Of a DNA stretch of 64,000 nucleotides, positions 49,330-60,566 are shown piece after piece. Under the pieces are notes generated by a model, which saw only the letters and a list, made by a program, of their open reading frames with translations, made no database searches and was not told the origin of the DNA. The DNA comes from Chlamydoabsidia padenii (Eukaryota; Mucoromycota; Mucoromycetes; Mucorales; Cunninghamellaceae), in assembly GCA_025330725.1 (NCBI GenBank), contig JAIWND010000001.1, positions 1,178,001-1,242,000 on the forward strand. Reading direction: 5' to 3'. How positions within the stretch are numbered: the stretch's first letter is position 1; every line of letters begins with the position of its first letter. A program made the position numbers and the translations under genes.

Positions 49330-50831
49330 CTGTAATGGTCGGTACTGGTGTTGCTGCTCGATATGGTGTCCTTGTCAAAGGGGGTGGTCATGCATTGGAA
49401 ATGGCTAGTCGCATAACAACAGTGGCGTTTGATAAAACCGGCACATTAACACTCGGCAAACCTGTGGTGACAGACAGTTGGATCAATTACAGCAAAAACT
49501 CGAAGGAAGACGAAGGCAATGCCGCTGTTTGGAAAATCCTCGGGCGAATGGCATCTATCAGCAACCATCCTCTCTCAAAAGCCATCGAAAAGAATGCTCG
49601 GACCACCTTACGCTATTTGTCCACCGGTGCCTCTTCTGATAATGATGACAGCGATAACGACACTAATGACGCCAAAAAGAAGATTGACTGGTTTGATGGT
49701 GTCAGTGTTGTACATGCGAAAGAAATTCCTGGACGTGGTGTTACTGCTACTTTGACAATATCCGACGACATTGCCAAACACCTGACTGGTAAACTCCATG
49801 GGATCCGTGCTCTCAATGTATTCCTCGGCAATCAGGCTTGGATGGACGAAAATCATGCGCGATACGAAACGTCTTTGTACACCGCCAACCAGCAACATCA
49901 ACAAATCCAATGGCAAGATCAAGGCAAATCCATCGTCATGTTCTCAGCATCTCCTGTGGCCGGTCAAGTCGAAGAAGGTGTGTCCCATCAAGAGGGGTGC
50001 CGCAACTCGTGTGCCTGTGTGGTGTGTCACTGTAGCTCGTCCTCCGTTTGCTGTAGTGCCTCTCGTACCATGATGCTTGCTCAAGTGGCGATTGCTGATA
50101 TTCCTCGTCCGGAAGCGATCAAGGTGGTGGAACAATTAAAGAAACTTGGGGTACAGGTCTGGATGGTTACTGGTGACAATGAACGCACGGGGCGGGTGGT
50201 GGCGGCTCAGCTTGGGATCGACAAGGATTTTGTGCTTGCTGGTGTTAAACCCGAACAAAAGGCAGATAAGATCAGAAACTTGCAACGTCGTGGTTTGGTT
50301 GATGCTAGTTCAACATCATCTTCTTGGCTTGTTCGATTCTTCTTCTCCCGTAACAACAACAATAATAATGGATTCCGGCATGCTGTGGTGGCAATGGTTG
50401 GTGATGGTATTAATGATTCACCTGCTCTCGCTCAGGCAGATGTTGGGTAAGTATATTACTCGTATATATATAAAAGATAGGCAAGATTATTTAGCTTTTT
50501 ATTTTTATTTTATAGTATATCTGTTGGATCAGCAACCGATATTGCCATTGAGGCCGCCAGTATAGTCTTGATCCGAAACAACTTGATGGATCTATTAACA
50601 ATGTATGATGTATCCAAAGCTGTGGTACGACGTATCCGACTCAATTTCTTTTGGGCATTTACTTATAATGTGTGTGCGATTCCTATTGCGGCGGGCATCT
50701 TATATCCTGGTACCGGGTCTGGTCTACCACCCTATATCGCTGGTCTTGCCATGGTGGCTTCCAGTATCAGTGTCGTCTGCTCAAGTTTACTTCTTCGACT
50801 CTACCGGGCACCTAAATACACCAAAACTTAA
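46037..50831 (+). CDS. CCC2: Copper-transporting P1B-type ATPase with seven HMA domains, 1,517 aa
   Basis: Golgi Cu(I) pump that supplies copper to secreted oxidases (Ccc2/ATP7 family). Exons 46037-48677, 48757-49236, 49330-50446, 50516-50831 (4,554 nt). Seven CxxC heavy-metal domains: C15/C18 (MTCQHC), C100/C103, C193/C196, C308/C311, C427/C430, C514/C517 (MYCGSC) and C604/C607. TM helices start near residue 690. Actuator motif MITGESVPVSK; metal-site CPC at 1030-1032; phosphorylation DKTGTLT with Asp1075; nucleotide-site SNHPL (family SEHPL, so Glu is replaced by Asn); hinge MVGDGINDSPALAQAD. Fungal Ccc2 usually has two HMA domains and human ATP7A/B six. A Cys-rich insert (C1264 to about 1282: CRNSCACVVCHCSSSSVCC) sits between the nucleotide and phosphorylation domains. 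Intron 2 holds a 48-nt T run. Confidence 0.94.
49280..49327 (+). repeat. 48-nt poly(T) tract abutting a 3' splice site
   Basis: T run in intron 49237-49329 of the copper ATPase gene, directly followed by the AG acceptor. Confidence 0.9.
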
Positions 50832-50948
50832 TGTAATTATAGTATCAGAATGTATCATATCAATAAACCTTTTTATTTTTACCCCCCTCTCTTTTATAAT
50901 CATGCAATTCCAGATTAAAAGAAAAAGATGCTTCATTGTGATTGGTCT

Positions 50949-50962
50949 ATTTTAAATCCCGA
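50949..50962 (-). promoter_or_regulatory. CGGGATTTGAATAT-type promoter element (inverted)
   Basis: ATTTTAAATCCCGA, minus-strand TCGGGATTTAAAAT, about 64 bp upstream of the ATG at 51026 and close to the end of the copper ATPase gene. Confidence 0.45.
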
Positions 50963-51025
50963 ATGTCCCAGCTGAATTTAATATCAGAGGGGAAACTAAA
51001 ACTTTTTGTCCTTCTTCTTCCTACA

Positions 51026-52096
51026 ATGTCAAAACCTTCTTATGACTTATCGGTGGACGTACAACATCTTGATTTTGATTTTGGTGGACCTGCAATTCTT
51101 AACGATGCTTCACTGACACTTACTCCTGGTAGTCGATGTATTCTTGTGGGTGCTAATGGGGCGGGAAAAACTACACTACTACGCATTCTCGGAGGCAAAC
51201 GTATGATATCAGGTAGTCATATCAATGTCCTTGGCAAGAATGTGTTTGACGATGCTCCCAAGGTAAAACCTATAAAAGCAACAATAACCATGACTTACAT
51301 ACTCTTTTTTTTTTTTTTTCTTGGGGGGGGGGAATAGGGCGTGACTTATCTTGGTACGGAATGGGCGAATAATCCAGTTGTACGATCCGATCTATCTGTT
51401 GAATATCTTCTTTATAGTATGGGATCCAAACGTTGGCCGGAACGAACACAACATTTATTGGATGTTTTGGATGTGGATACAAAATGGCATATGCACCAAG
51501 TATCGGATGGTAAGCTTAAGAATGGATTCACAAGACTTTGGTACTAACTAATACCCTGTTTAGGTCAACGACGACGCGTGCAGCTTGTGATGGGCTTACT
51601 CCAACCTTGGGATCTTTTATTATTGGACGAAGTAACGGTGGACTTGGACGTTTTGGTGCGTGCGGACTTTTTGGCTTTCTTAAAAGAAGAAACTGATACA
51701 AGAGGAGCAACGATTGTTTATGCAACCCATATCTTTGATGGTAAGTAGGTAGTTACACTAACAAAGATAGGAATGATCTAACACACTTTTGTTTATAATA
51801 TAGGCTTGGGTCAATGGCCTACTCATGTAGCTCATGTCTCTGAAGGCACGGTGATGGAATGTCATGCTTTGAATGATCAATTTGAAGCCTTGGAAAGAAT
51901 CAAGAAAAACAATCAACAGCGACAAAGTCTGGATTCACCATTGATGGAATTATGCTATGAATGGTTACGAAAGGATCGGGCGCGACGACAAGACAAGAAA
52001 ATTGATCCTGCCACTGGATTGCCACATACAAAATGGGATGATCTTGGTGCTAATATGAAGGAATTCGGTGACAAGTATTATAACTATTGGAATTAG
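51026..52096 (+). CDS. CAF16: Caf16-type soluble ABC ATPase, 292 aa
   Basis: A single ABC nucleotide-binding domain without membrane segments. Yeast Caf16 is associated with the CCR4-NOT complex. Exons 51026-51262, 51338-51509, 51564-51740, 51804-52096 (879 nt). Walker [19 protein letters not shown] signature VSDGQRRRVQ (family LSGGQ, here Asp in place of the first Gly); Walker [14 protein letters not shown]; switch His ATHIFDGLG. The aromatic insert [17 protein letters not shown] in the Q-loop region is typical of Caf16 and plant ABCI relatives. The C-terminus ends KYYNYWN. It lies only 195 bp downstream of the copper ATPase gene on the same strand. Confidence 0.9.
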
Positions 52097-52606
52097 TATA
52101 AATGATCAGAAATTAGACTGTTATTATCATCAATTAATTAATAAAGAATATCTTGATTGTTGTACCTTACTTTTTTTTTTTATGCCAAAATGTGGGGAAG
52201 ATTAGGGCGGCGCATGTAATTCGACGTTGTATTAATGGTTTGTCATTTTCACTTGCATTTCCAAGTCTTCTTTATAAAGTTGTTTACTATACCATTGGTT
52301 GTCTTTTAGTATCGAAAAAAAGTTAATCAAGTTGGTTTCCAGTTCTTTCCACTGTTTGTGCTGTCATGATCTTTCGGGAAGGAGTCGGGCGGAGCGGGAT
52401 TCGAAATGCGAGAGAGGTGTGTAGCCCGAAGTTAAAACCCTTTTTCTTCATATGAAATTTGATTTTTTTGTCTCTTTTCTTTTTTCATTCCTCCATTCCT
52501 TCACCTTGTTTCCCCTCCCCCTTCCTCTTCTTCTTCTTTTCATCATCATCATCATCATCTCCCTCTGCTACTACTCCTTTATCTTTTGTACCACGTTTAT
52601 ATCATC
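52097..52606. other. Intergenic with promoter element
   Basis: AATAAA near 52140, a promoter element at 52394, and a C/T-rich leader (CTTC and CATCAT repeats) before the ATG. No gene seen. Confidence 0.6.
52394..52407 (+). promoter_or_regulatory. CGGGATTTGAATAT-type promoter element
   Basis: GCGGGATTCGAAAT, about 200 bp upstream of the TMEM135-like start. Confidence 0.45.
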
Positions 52607-54333
52607 ATGTATACCAAACAAACAACCATGGATCAAGTCCTCCATAATGTCAAAACCAGAGTACCTCCAGATTTACAAGCACCATTATTGACAGCTTTGC
52701 GGGCCTTTGGACTCTCGTGGGGATTAACTACTGCACCTGGTTTTCTTTCCTTGGTACTCAAACTCTGTGTTGCGTTAACCAGATCTGGTCATCATCGCAC
52801 CTCTCTCATTCGGCAGTTTTTATTCATCAAACTTCCCAAACTGCTCAAATCCAGTATCTACCAAAATGGCTTTCCTTGGTTGGTGACAGGTGCTTTTGCT
52901 AGCCATCGGTTTGTACGTCATGTCTTGCAACGATGGTCTCTCCTTTTGGTCCGACACAAGGCGGATAGTAACAACAACAAGACTAAGATCTCGCTCTTGG
53001 CTGACAATCCACGCGGAGTCATGTTTTTATCGGCTGCTGCGTCCATGCTCCTTGTCCGTCGGTTCTTCCCCAATACCAAGACGATGGAATTCACTTTTTT
53101 TACCCTGGTGCGTGCTTTGGATGTGTGTGCTCACAGGGCTTATCAATCGCCCACCGTCACTGGGGCGTTACCTGCTTGGGTGATGGATTATGGTAGTGTG
53201 ATTGTCTTCTCTTTGGCTTGCACTGAAATCATGTTCTCATGGTTTTACGAACCCTCTCGTCTACCAAAGTAAGTATCTATACAAACATATAGATGATTAA
53301 TATTGTAACTAACTTTTTTATTCTTCTTCGTAATGTTATGCAGAGGTTATTCCATGTGGATCACGAAAATGGCGCAAATGGATGAACGCTTATTATGGGT
53401 GCTTCGTAGTATCAAGGATGGAAGCTGGGTTTACGGGGTAAGTCAATCAAGCCAATCATAAAGTAGACGGACACTAATAATCTTCTTCCTTTGCTGTTTA
53501 TTGTAGAAAGATACAGGTATGAATGATCTGTTAGGGAACTACTGTCTTGATCTTGGATTACCTTACGAAGCTGGTGTGCCTGCGCGGGGACGGATTCCTT
53601 GTCGGGTGGTACATGGGGGTCAACCTTGGGGATGTGAAGTCCATGCAATGACTCGCTTTGCTAAAGGATTCGCAAAAGTATTCTTGGTAAGTAAATAACA
53701 TCAACATGATCAACAACAACTAATTTACACATTTCCTTTTTATTTTTATTTTTATTTTTTATTATCTAGTTATACTTCTCTGTCCATTTAACACCACCTC
53801 TCTTATTCAAACGACAAAAACTGGCACAGGACCCCTTGGGTAGTATACAACACATCTTGAAGGCATCCATACGATCATCCACCTTTTTGGCCACATTTAT
53901 CACCTTGATCTGGTATTCGATCTGCTTGACACGTACTCGTATTGGGCATCAGCTACTTGGGATTCAACAAGAACGATTGGATGATACTCTAGGACCTTTG
54001 ATTGGATCAGCCATGTGTGGATTATCCTTAATGATTGAAAATAAACATCGACGGGGTGAAATGGCATTGTATGTGGTCCCACGGGCATTATTCTCAGTGA
54101 CAGAACGACTGATTGGATCATGGTATAATAAGGGACGATGGTGGGAGCCCAAACTGGCAGAAGCAACTGAAACTCTGGTCTTTGCTACCTCCGTGATGAC
54201 TGTGCTCAATGCAATGTACAAGGACAAGGACATGGTGCGAAGCTCTGTGCGTGGCATTCTCGGTTGGATCATGAAATATGAACTGAATCAAGATCAAGAT
54301 GCTTATAACAAGAATAATAATAATCAACCATAA
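52607..54333 (+). CDS. TMEM135-like multi-pass membrane protein, 499 aa
   Basis: Exons 52607-53268, 53344-53437, 53507-53686, 53770-54333 (1,500 nt). It resembles fungal relatives of TMEM135 (peroxisomal/mitochondrial membrane protein with distant Tim17-type helices). Support: a hydrophobic multi-helix layout and the conserved central segment with RIPCRVVHGGQPWGCEVHAM followed by TRFAKGFAKVF and HLTPPLLFKR, the Pro-Cys-x3-His...Cys-x2-His pattern of this family. Small-residue-rich helices (GALPAWVMDYGSVIVFSLAC; GPLIGSAMCGLSLMIE) are typical. A second ATG at 52628 has a better context (ACCATGG) and could be the real start. The molecular role is not settled even in animals. Confidence 0.75.
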
Positions 54334-54816
54334 CTCTAGAATACTAGTATTACTTATCACATCATATCATATTACTTTATACATTTACCCTACTTTTGTT
54401 TTGATAATAAAAGATATACAATTACATTTAACACTCAATGATTGGTTCTTAATCAATTCCATACTATGCAAGGAACTCCACCAATGAAATGACTGACGTG
54501 CCTTGATGTGAATTTCACCTTGATTAATTTTCTACCAAGGTTGGTTTCTATCATCCGACTATTAAAATAATATCATCTGCTACATGCAGCATAGATGATA
54601 ATCTACGCTGAGGACGATTATTTTATTTAGATAAAGGCCGGGATTTAAATACCGCTCTCCTCCGTTTTTTTCTTTTCTTTTTTTTTTTTTTTTTTTTTTT
54701 CTTCCCTTTTTCTTTTTTTTTTCTTCCTTCTTCTTCTCACTTGTAATCTATTAAACTTTTATATAATTCTTCCTCATCTATTTATACTCTTACTATATAC
54801 ATAATTATACTTTCTC
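54334..54816. other. Intergenic with promoter element
   Basis: AATAAA-type signal near 54405, an imperfect inverted pair around 54570-54610 (ATCATCTGCTACATGC / GCATAGATGATAATC), a promoter element at 54638, and long pyrimidine tracts to 54740. No gene seen. Confidence 0.55.
54638..54651 (+). promoter_or_regulatory. CGGGATTTGAATAT-type promoter element
   Basis: CCGGGATTTAAATA, about 166 bp upstream of the C2H2 protein start. Confidence 0.5.
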
Positions 54817-55686
54817 ATGGCGTCCTCTCTCTCCTTTCAAATACGACAACAAGAAACAAAACTTGATGACATGGCTGCAACCAACTTTCCATCACCACCC
54901 AATTCATCCTGTGGGGAAGACAGCAGGACTTTTACTACAACTTCACCCTGTCTCCCTCCGACTGTAATGGATTATACCAATAATAATCATACACCACCAC
55001 CACCACCACAACGAAGGGATTCACTACCGTCTCATTTTAGCACCTTGACCTTGCAAACACTTTCTCACTCGTTACCTGAAAACTACACCATTGACCATTC
55101 CACCATAAAATCAGCTTTACAAAAGGCAGAAGACAAACCATCTTATCGACGTACCTCTGTCACCACTCTATCTCCGCCAGTCATTGCAGCGGCCACGGGG
55201 GGTCTTACCATCCGTCATCACCGTCGACATTCTAAACAACAAGCTACCTCCTTACCATCGACTGATTACCACCGCTGTCAAGACTGTGGCAAGGTGTATA
55301 AACATCCGAGCTATCTGACCAAACATCGTTGGGAACATTCGGAAGAATGGGAATTGACATCAAAATTGCTCTTGACGAAACATCAACAGGTCCAGTTATT
55401 AGAGGCCGCGGCTATTTTGGTGGGCATGGATCAACGAGAAACGTCTCTACAATCTAGTGAAGAAAAAGAGGATGAATGGGCGGATATTGTCAATGATGAT
55501 AACGACAATGATGATCAGGATGATGAATCGATTCATGTGGATATTGACGACGACGACGACAACGATGATGACATATCTATCGAAATGGATCAAGATGAAC
55601 CTATGGATCAAGAACACACATTTCCTTCTATGGCTGGCTCCACTCCTACCATGTTGCCTTCTTCCTTCTCAATCGAAATGGATTAG
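54817..55686 (+). CDS. Single C2H2 zinc-finger protein with acidic tail, 289 aa
   Basis: Intronless in this window. One classical C2H2 finger at about 152-172 (CQDCGKVYKHPSYLTKHRWE, then H), followed by SEEWELTSKLLLTKHQQVQLLEAA, a helical extension seen in a widespread fungal C2H2 family. The N-terminus is Ser/Pro-rich. The C-terminus has long Asp/Asn runs and ends SFSIEMD, suitable for a transcription activation or nuclear retention role. A lone finger rarely gives strong DNA specificity, so it may bind as a dimer or through a partner. Specific function unknown. Confidence 0.85.
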   Translation: MASSLSFQIRQQETKLDDMAATNFPSPPNSSCGEDSRTFTTTSPCLPPTVMDYTNNNHTPPPPPQRRDSLPSHFSTLTLQTLSHSLPENYTIDHSTIKSALQKAEDKPSYRRTSVTTLSPPVIAAATGGLTIRHHRRHSKQQATSLPSTDYHRCQDCGKVYKHPSYLTKHRWEHSEEWELTSKLLLTKHQQVQLLEAAAILVGMDQRETSLQSSEEKEDEWADIVNDDNDNDDQDDESIHVDIDDDDDNDDDISIEMDQDEPMDQEHTFPSMAGSTPTMLPSSFSIEMD

Positions 55687-56007
55687 TTGTATATTCCCCC
55701 TCCCGTCCTTAGGTTTTAATAGTCCCCATCTTTAGTTGATAATAAACCATAATTATTTGTATAATAAACTCTTTTTTTATCTTTGTCTTTATGTATCTTT
55801 GTCTTGTAAATTGTATTGTTGGACTGTAAAAGATGTCGGAGTTGGGTCTGAGCGCATCCCAAAGTCATGCAGTTCTTGACTCCGATGATCAAAATGCCGC
55901 CAGGACCACTACCCCTCGCCGGGTTTCCAAAAGAAATCAATGACGCTACACCCACTTGAGCCATTTGAAGGTATCAAACCAATCGATATTGTCTCAGATG
56001 TTTGCTA

Positions 56008-56045
<38 letters not shown>

Positions 56046-56382
56046 GAAATTGCTGTTGAAATAGTTCAAAAATTGGAATATGCTGAATTGGACTATGCCA
56101 AAGGGAAAAGGAAGGCTGATGACTTGGTACCAGATCAGTGGGTACATAACGGGACATGTACATATTACAAAGATAGCAAGAAGAAAAAGGAATAGAATGG
56201 TGTTGTCTTCTCTGGTAGTATTAGTTGTAGATATATGTTTTATTCCCTGCCCTTTTATAAATAAACAATAAACAGCATTCATGCAATATCTAGTGTCCTT
56301 TACCAAATAAAGACTGAAGACATTATTTTTATAAACATCCATTTTTATTTATTAATCAAGTAACAATAACTAAACTAAAAAT
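55687..56382. other. Intergenic with possible small gene
   Basis: AATAAA signals near 55741 and 55764, a 32-nt T run at 56012-56043, and the questionable short coding structure at 55833-56195. Confidence 0.5.
55833..56195 (+). pseudogene. Possible small two-exon gene with an in-frame stop
   Basis: A protein-like second exon (56046-56195, 49 codons plus stop; EIAVEIVQKLEYAELDYAKG, then basic and Trp/Tyr residues, ending KKKKE) follows a good intron (donor AAG/GTATCA at 55971, a 32-nt T run, acceptor TTTTAG at 56045). The only frame that joins it in phase 0 runs back to an ATG at 55833 but is broken by TGA at 55941-55943. No alternative splice pair I tried removes the stop. It may be a decayed gene, have an upstream exon I missed, contain a sequence error, or be chance. 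I do not recognise the protein. Confidence 0.3.
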
Positions 56383-59239
56383 CTATTGTAAACGAGTACA
56401 CAAGGCCAAAGCTTCATTTTCCAGATCACTGTCACCAGGGATCACACCAGGTCGTAACAAGGGCATGACGATTCTGTGCACAATCAGTTGACCAAGGGAT
56501 AACAAGTTGTCTTTTGGTATATATCGTCGCCAAGATGTCAGGTTTTTTAGGTATTTGAGTTGACGCCATATAAATTGTTGTTTGTTATTATGTTGCTGAT
56601 GATCCAATAATGTGGCAGATTCCGCTAAAGTGGCATACCGTAACAATGGTTTTTCAATAGACTTTTCAACTTGTACCATTAATTCCTAAAAGAAAACAAG
56701 GATTTAGTCATTTCTTTAAGAGTTGAAGGGGCTGATTCATTTTTATTTTCTTATTACCTGGAATGAGCGTTCATGTTTTTCGACATAATAAGAGACTTGT
56801 TCCACCGCATGGACAGCATATCGGGTTTCTTTAGAGGAGATAGGGTTCATGGTGTCCATCAATTGCTTAATCCGTTTTAGTACCACTTTTTCAACTACCT
56901 TGTTTAAAAGTTCAATGTCAGCATCTTCATGTTGTCCTTCCACAGTGCCATAACGTGATAAGATCGAGTGCCATTGCATAGTATCAAATTCCAAGGGGTT
57001 CTATCAATAGAAGAAAGATTAAAGCATTAGTATGTCTACGTTATTTACCCCCATCCTATCCACTTACAGAGAATGGGTCCCAAGCAACCAGTTCACATCG
57101 AACATAGAATTCAAATGCAGCAGGGAGACTGAGACTTCCAAAAGCATTCTTGTAGTCTTCATAGTATTCGGTTTTCCAGGCTTCAAAATATGACTTGACA
57201 GCTTCCAGAGTTCTGAATTCATCACCAACGTCATCCAATAGGTCATCCATTTTCTTTCCTTGAATATCATCTATAAGACAAAAAAAAAAAAAAAAAAAAA
57301 AATGAGTACCATTCATTCCCACCCCCACCTTATTTCTTTTTCTTCGCTTACCTAGCTTTTGATCCTTCTTCTCCACCCATCCACCTTGCAATTCATCATC
57401 AGACCAAAATGCAGTTTCTTTTTCGTCTTGGTCAGTTAGGCTCGAGTGTTTTTGAATACGGTCTTGTCTATCACCTTGGCGCCGTTGGCGAGAAGTATCA
57501 GAGAACTTTGATTCAGGTGTGCGACCAAATTCATCCATAGTCATATCAACATCACCTTCTTCCAATAGATGCCCAGGTACGGTAGCAAAAGATAAAAGCA
57601 GGTCCATATCATCCAACCACTGACGTTCTTGTACGATTTCTTGTTTTGCCGCAATGATATCGTACGCTTCGTTTTCGAGTTGTTCAAGAAGAGGTATCTA
57701 TAATCCAATAAAGAGAGTCAGTCATTCACTTTTCTTCTACCTATCCTGTTTTTTTTTTTGTTACCTTGACATCCAAGAACTCGCCCAAATCGTTCACCGT
57801 ATTTGACAAGGATTGAAAGTAGTCATGACGATTGCCAGCATGTTGAATTTCCCGATCCAAATCATCCCCTGTCACCTTAAGATCCAACATTCCTTTTTGC
57901 GCATCTGATAATTGAGATTCGTATTGTCGCATGCTGTAAGTAATATCTGTTGAGATCAAGTCCAGTCGTTTGAGGACATCATCTAAAGAAGGCAAAGTCG
58001 ATACTTCAGGTACTATCAAATGGAATCATTGACATACCGATAATAAGAATAGTTGTAGTAATAAAAGTTAGTATTTCATTCTGTACGTCTTTACTTTGGT
58101 ACTTACCAATAGCGGGTCTATAATTCAGAGGAGTAGCATAAGGATCGACCACTTGTTCTTCATACTTGGCACGCACACCACCATGTTTGATCAAGTCTCG
58201 TTCCCACCGATCGATCTGATCAGAGTCATCTGAATCCGAATCATCATCTTGAGCATCATAAATCATATCGCGAGCATCTTGTCGTTGAGCTTGTTCTTGT
58301 TTCTTGGCTTCGTCTTTATCCAGTGTGATTTCTTGACCGATATATTGTTCGAATTCACCTTCACCGTCATCTGCCGCATCATCGTCTTCCCTGACCAAAC
58401 GTGAGCCGGTGTTTGACTATATATGTATACAAAGAAGGATGAGTCCACACTGTGTATGTATGCGAGAGAAAAGTTCATTTTCTGACTTACGTCCAGACCG
58501 ATAAAGTCTTGTTCGTTATCAACCACCACCACTCCTTGTCGCATCAGTTCACGTTTTTTCTTGGCAGCATGGATGGCGTTAGAATCAGGAATGGCCATAC
58601 CACCCAAACGAGCAGTCAACGTCTTGGGGAACTTTTCAGCAAGCAGAGCAGAATCGTCATCACCAGGCAAGTCCATGGCGTTCTTGAGAGAGGTAGGTAA
58701 AGCAGGTGTGTTGGCTCGAAGTGACGCAAGGTAATCATCATTGTAGGTTGAATCAACTTCCTGGGCATCCAAACCCAAGCTGGGACTATGACAAAAAACA
58801 AAGAAAACACGCAGGTTAGATCATGATGAAGGGAGACAAGACTTACCTTGGTACTTGTAGTTTTCTATCAGCCGCCATCTTGCGACTAGCTTTTGATTTT
58901 TTGACTTTGAAGACTTCGTCAGAGTCGTCTTCTTCCTATGTTATGAATGAGTTTAAAAGTAAACAAAAGTTAAACATACTTCGTTCGTGTGTTTGTTCTA
59001 TCAAGTTTTAATACCTGCTGATCGAAGCTTAAGCCAAGATTCCTTTTCACCTTCTTCTTGTCTGATTTGGATTTGAGAGGAGTGCTGGCTACAATAGGTT
59101 CTTCTACTGCAAGATGATAAAAGAATGAGTTCAAGTTACAAAACGGTGCACTAGTTATTTACTTACCATCTTTTGATTCATCGTCACTTGTTTCTATTTT
59201 ACGTCGAATATTCTTTGCCCTGTTTGGTTTTTTAAACAT
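56383..59239 (-). CDS. GCFC2/PAXBP1-like splicing-related protein, 733 aa
   Basis: GC-rich sequence binding factor-like family. Members (fungal Ntr2-type proteins, human GCFC2 and PAXBP1) act with Prp43 partners in spliceosome disassembly. Ten exons in transcript order: 59239-59167, 59106-59015, 58935-58847, 58785-58491, 58416-58107, 58012-57765, 57697-57352, 57270-57068, 57000-56758, 56685-56383 (2,202 nt). The N-terminus MFKKPNRAKNIRRKI is typical of the family. An acidic/Lys-rich middle carries WERDLIKHGG and a coiled coil (about 290-400). The C-terminal GCFC domain has VKSYFEAWKTEYYEDYKNAF, FYVRCELVAWDPF and LEFDTMQWHSIL. It shares a 182-bp divergent promoter with the mitochondrial gene at 59422. 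Confidence 0.85.
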
Positions 59240-59421
59240 ATTGGGAGAGAAAGAGGGAAGAAATAATGCACTACAAAATGTTCTTGGGGCGGAGAGCGCC
59301 AGATGTCAAGCTCAGCCACTCACACAAGGGATCAAATTCCCCCCCCCTCCCCTCTTTTTTTTTTTTTTTTTATTTTTCTTCCTTCTTTTCTTCTACTTCA
59401 TTCAACACCACCATACCATCC
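59240..59421. promoter_or_regulatory. 182-bp bidirectional promoter
   Basis: The region between divergent ATGs at 59239 (-) and 59422 (+). It contains AAGGGATCAAATTCCC (a partial promoter-element match) followed by C and T runs. Confidence 0.5.
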
Positions 59422-60566
59422 ATGTCTGTCGGTTTACGTTCTTTACGCTTCCAGACTCTTATTCGACCTACTGTAGGTATATTGTCACAACCTGCCTTCC
59501 AACCTCGCATTCTCTCTTCTGTCACCCATTCCACTTTCCGCACTTATGCCACAAACAACAAGAGTGAAGGCAAGCAAATCCTGTTACGCGATCACGGTGT
59601 ATTCGGTAAGAATTCGAACAATAAAATAAATAATTAAAAAAGAATCAACAGCAACACATAGGAGAAAAAAAAAAAGACTTGATGGGTACTAACACTTTTT
59701 TTTTTTGACAGCTAACTACATTCCACCTGAAACTTCACCCTCTGTTACCGATTTCCAAAACTGGCGTTTGGTAAAATGGCGTAACATCAAGAACAATGTG
59801 CAAAATTTGCTTAGGTAAGAAAACTAGGGGATAGGGGATTTGAATAGATCAACTAAATGTTTTGGCGGGGTAACTATCTATAGTGTTGGTTTGATCAAGT
59901 ACAAGTCTCAATACGAAAAATGGAACTCTGGCAAGTTTTTGTCTATTGCTGAAGAAACTTATAAGGATATGAACGACTCATTTGCAAGGTAATGTTAAAA
60001 ATGATGATGGGGGGTTTTGTTTATACTTATGTTTTTTTTTCCGTATAGAGGTGATCGTGAAATCTTGGAAGAAGTATGCTTGGACGCCATGTACTCTGTA
60101 AGTCAAAAAAAAAAAAAAAGGCGGGAAATAGCAAAAAGTATGTATTATTAACCTTTGTGTCTCTCTTTTTTTAATAGAGCTTGAAGAATCAACTAAAGCA
60201 GCGAAACAATGTACGATGGGAATGGAAATATCATGGTGAAGTGGAAACTCCTCGAATTGTCTGTGTGCGTTGTGTTGGTACGTCTGGTGTCAGCAAATCT
60301 GGCTTCTCTGTAGGTCAAGTCACTGTCCGAATGTTTACAAAACAGGTAAGCAAACATTAATGAAAAGGATCGACATGCATTAACACACCTTCTCTTCATA
60401 GTCTATGGCTGTGTACGACAAGAAGAATCGACTTGTCGGCGGTGACCCAAATAAAATCCATAATGTCCTTGAATACGTGGTTTTCCAAAAGACCATCTCT
60501 GACCCCGAAGATATCTGGCGGGTCTATGGAAAAATCGCTTCTCCTGAAAAATTGAATCAACAGTAG
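59422..60566 (+). CDS. MRPL45: Tim44-like mitochondrial protein, mL45/Mba1 type, 257 aa
   Basis: Mitochondrial matrix protein with a Tim44-like fold. The mL45/Mba1 group docks the mitoribosome to the inner membrane. Exons 59422-59605, 59712-59814, 59884-59988, 60049-60097, 60178-60345, 60402-60566 (774 nt). The first 45 residues are basic, Ser/Arg-rich and acid-poor (a presequence, with a likely cleavage near FRTYAT). The core contains NWRLVKWRNIKNNVQNLL, FLSIAEETYKDMNDSFARGD and RVYGKIASPEKLN. Presequence, size and fold support the class; mL45 versus another Tim44-like protein is less sure. Intron 2 contains GGGGATTTGAATA, a stray match to the promoter element. Confidence 0.75.
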
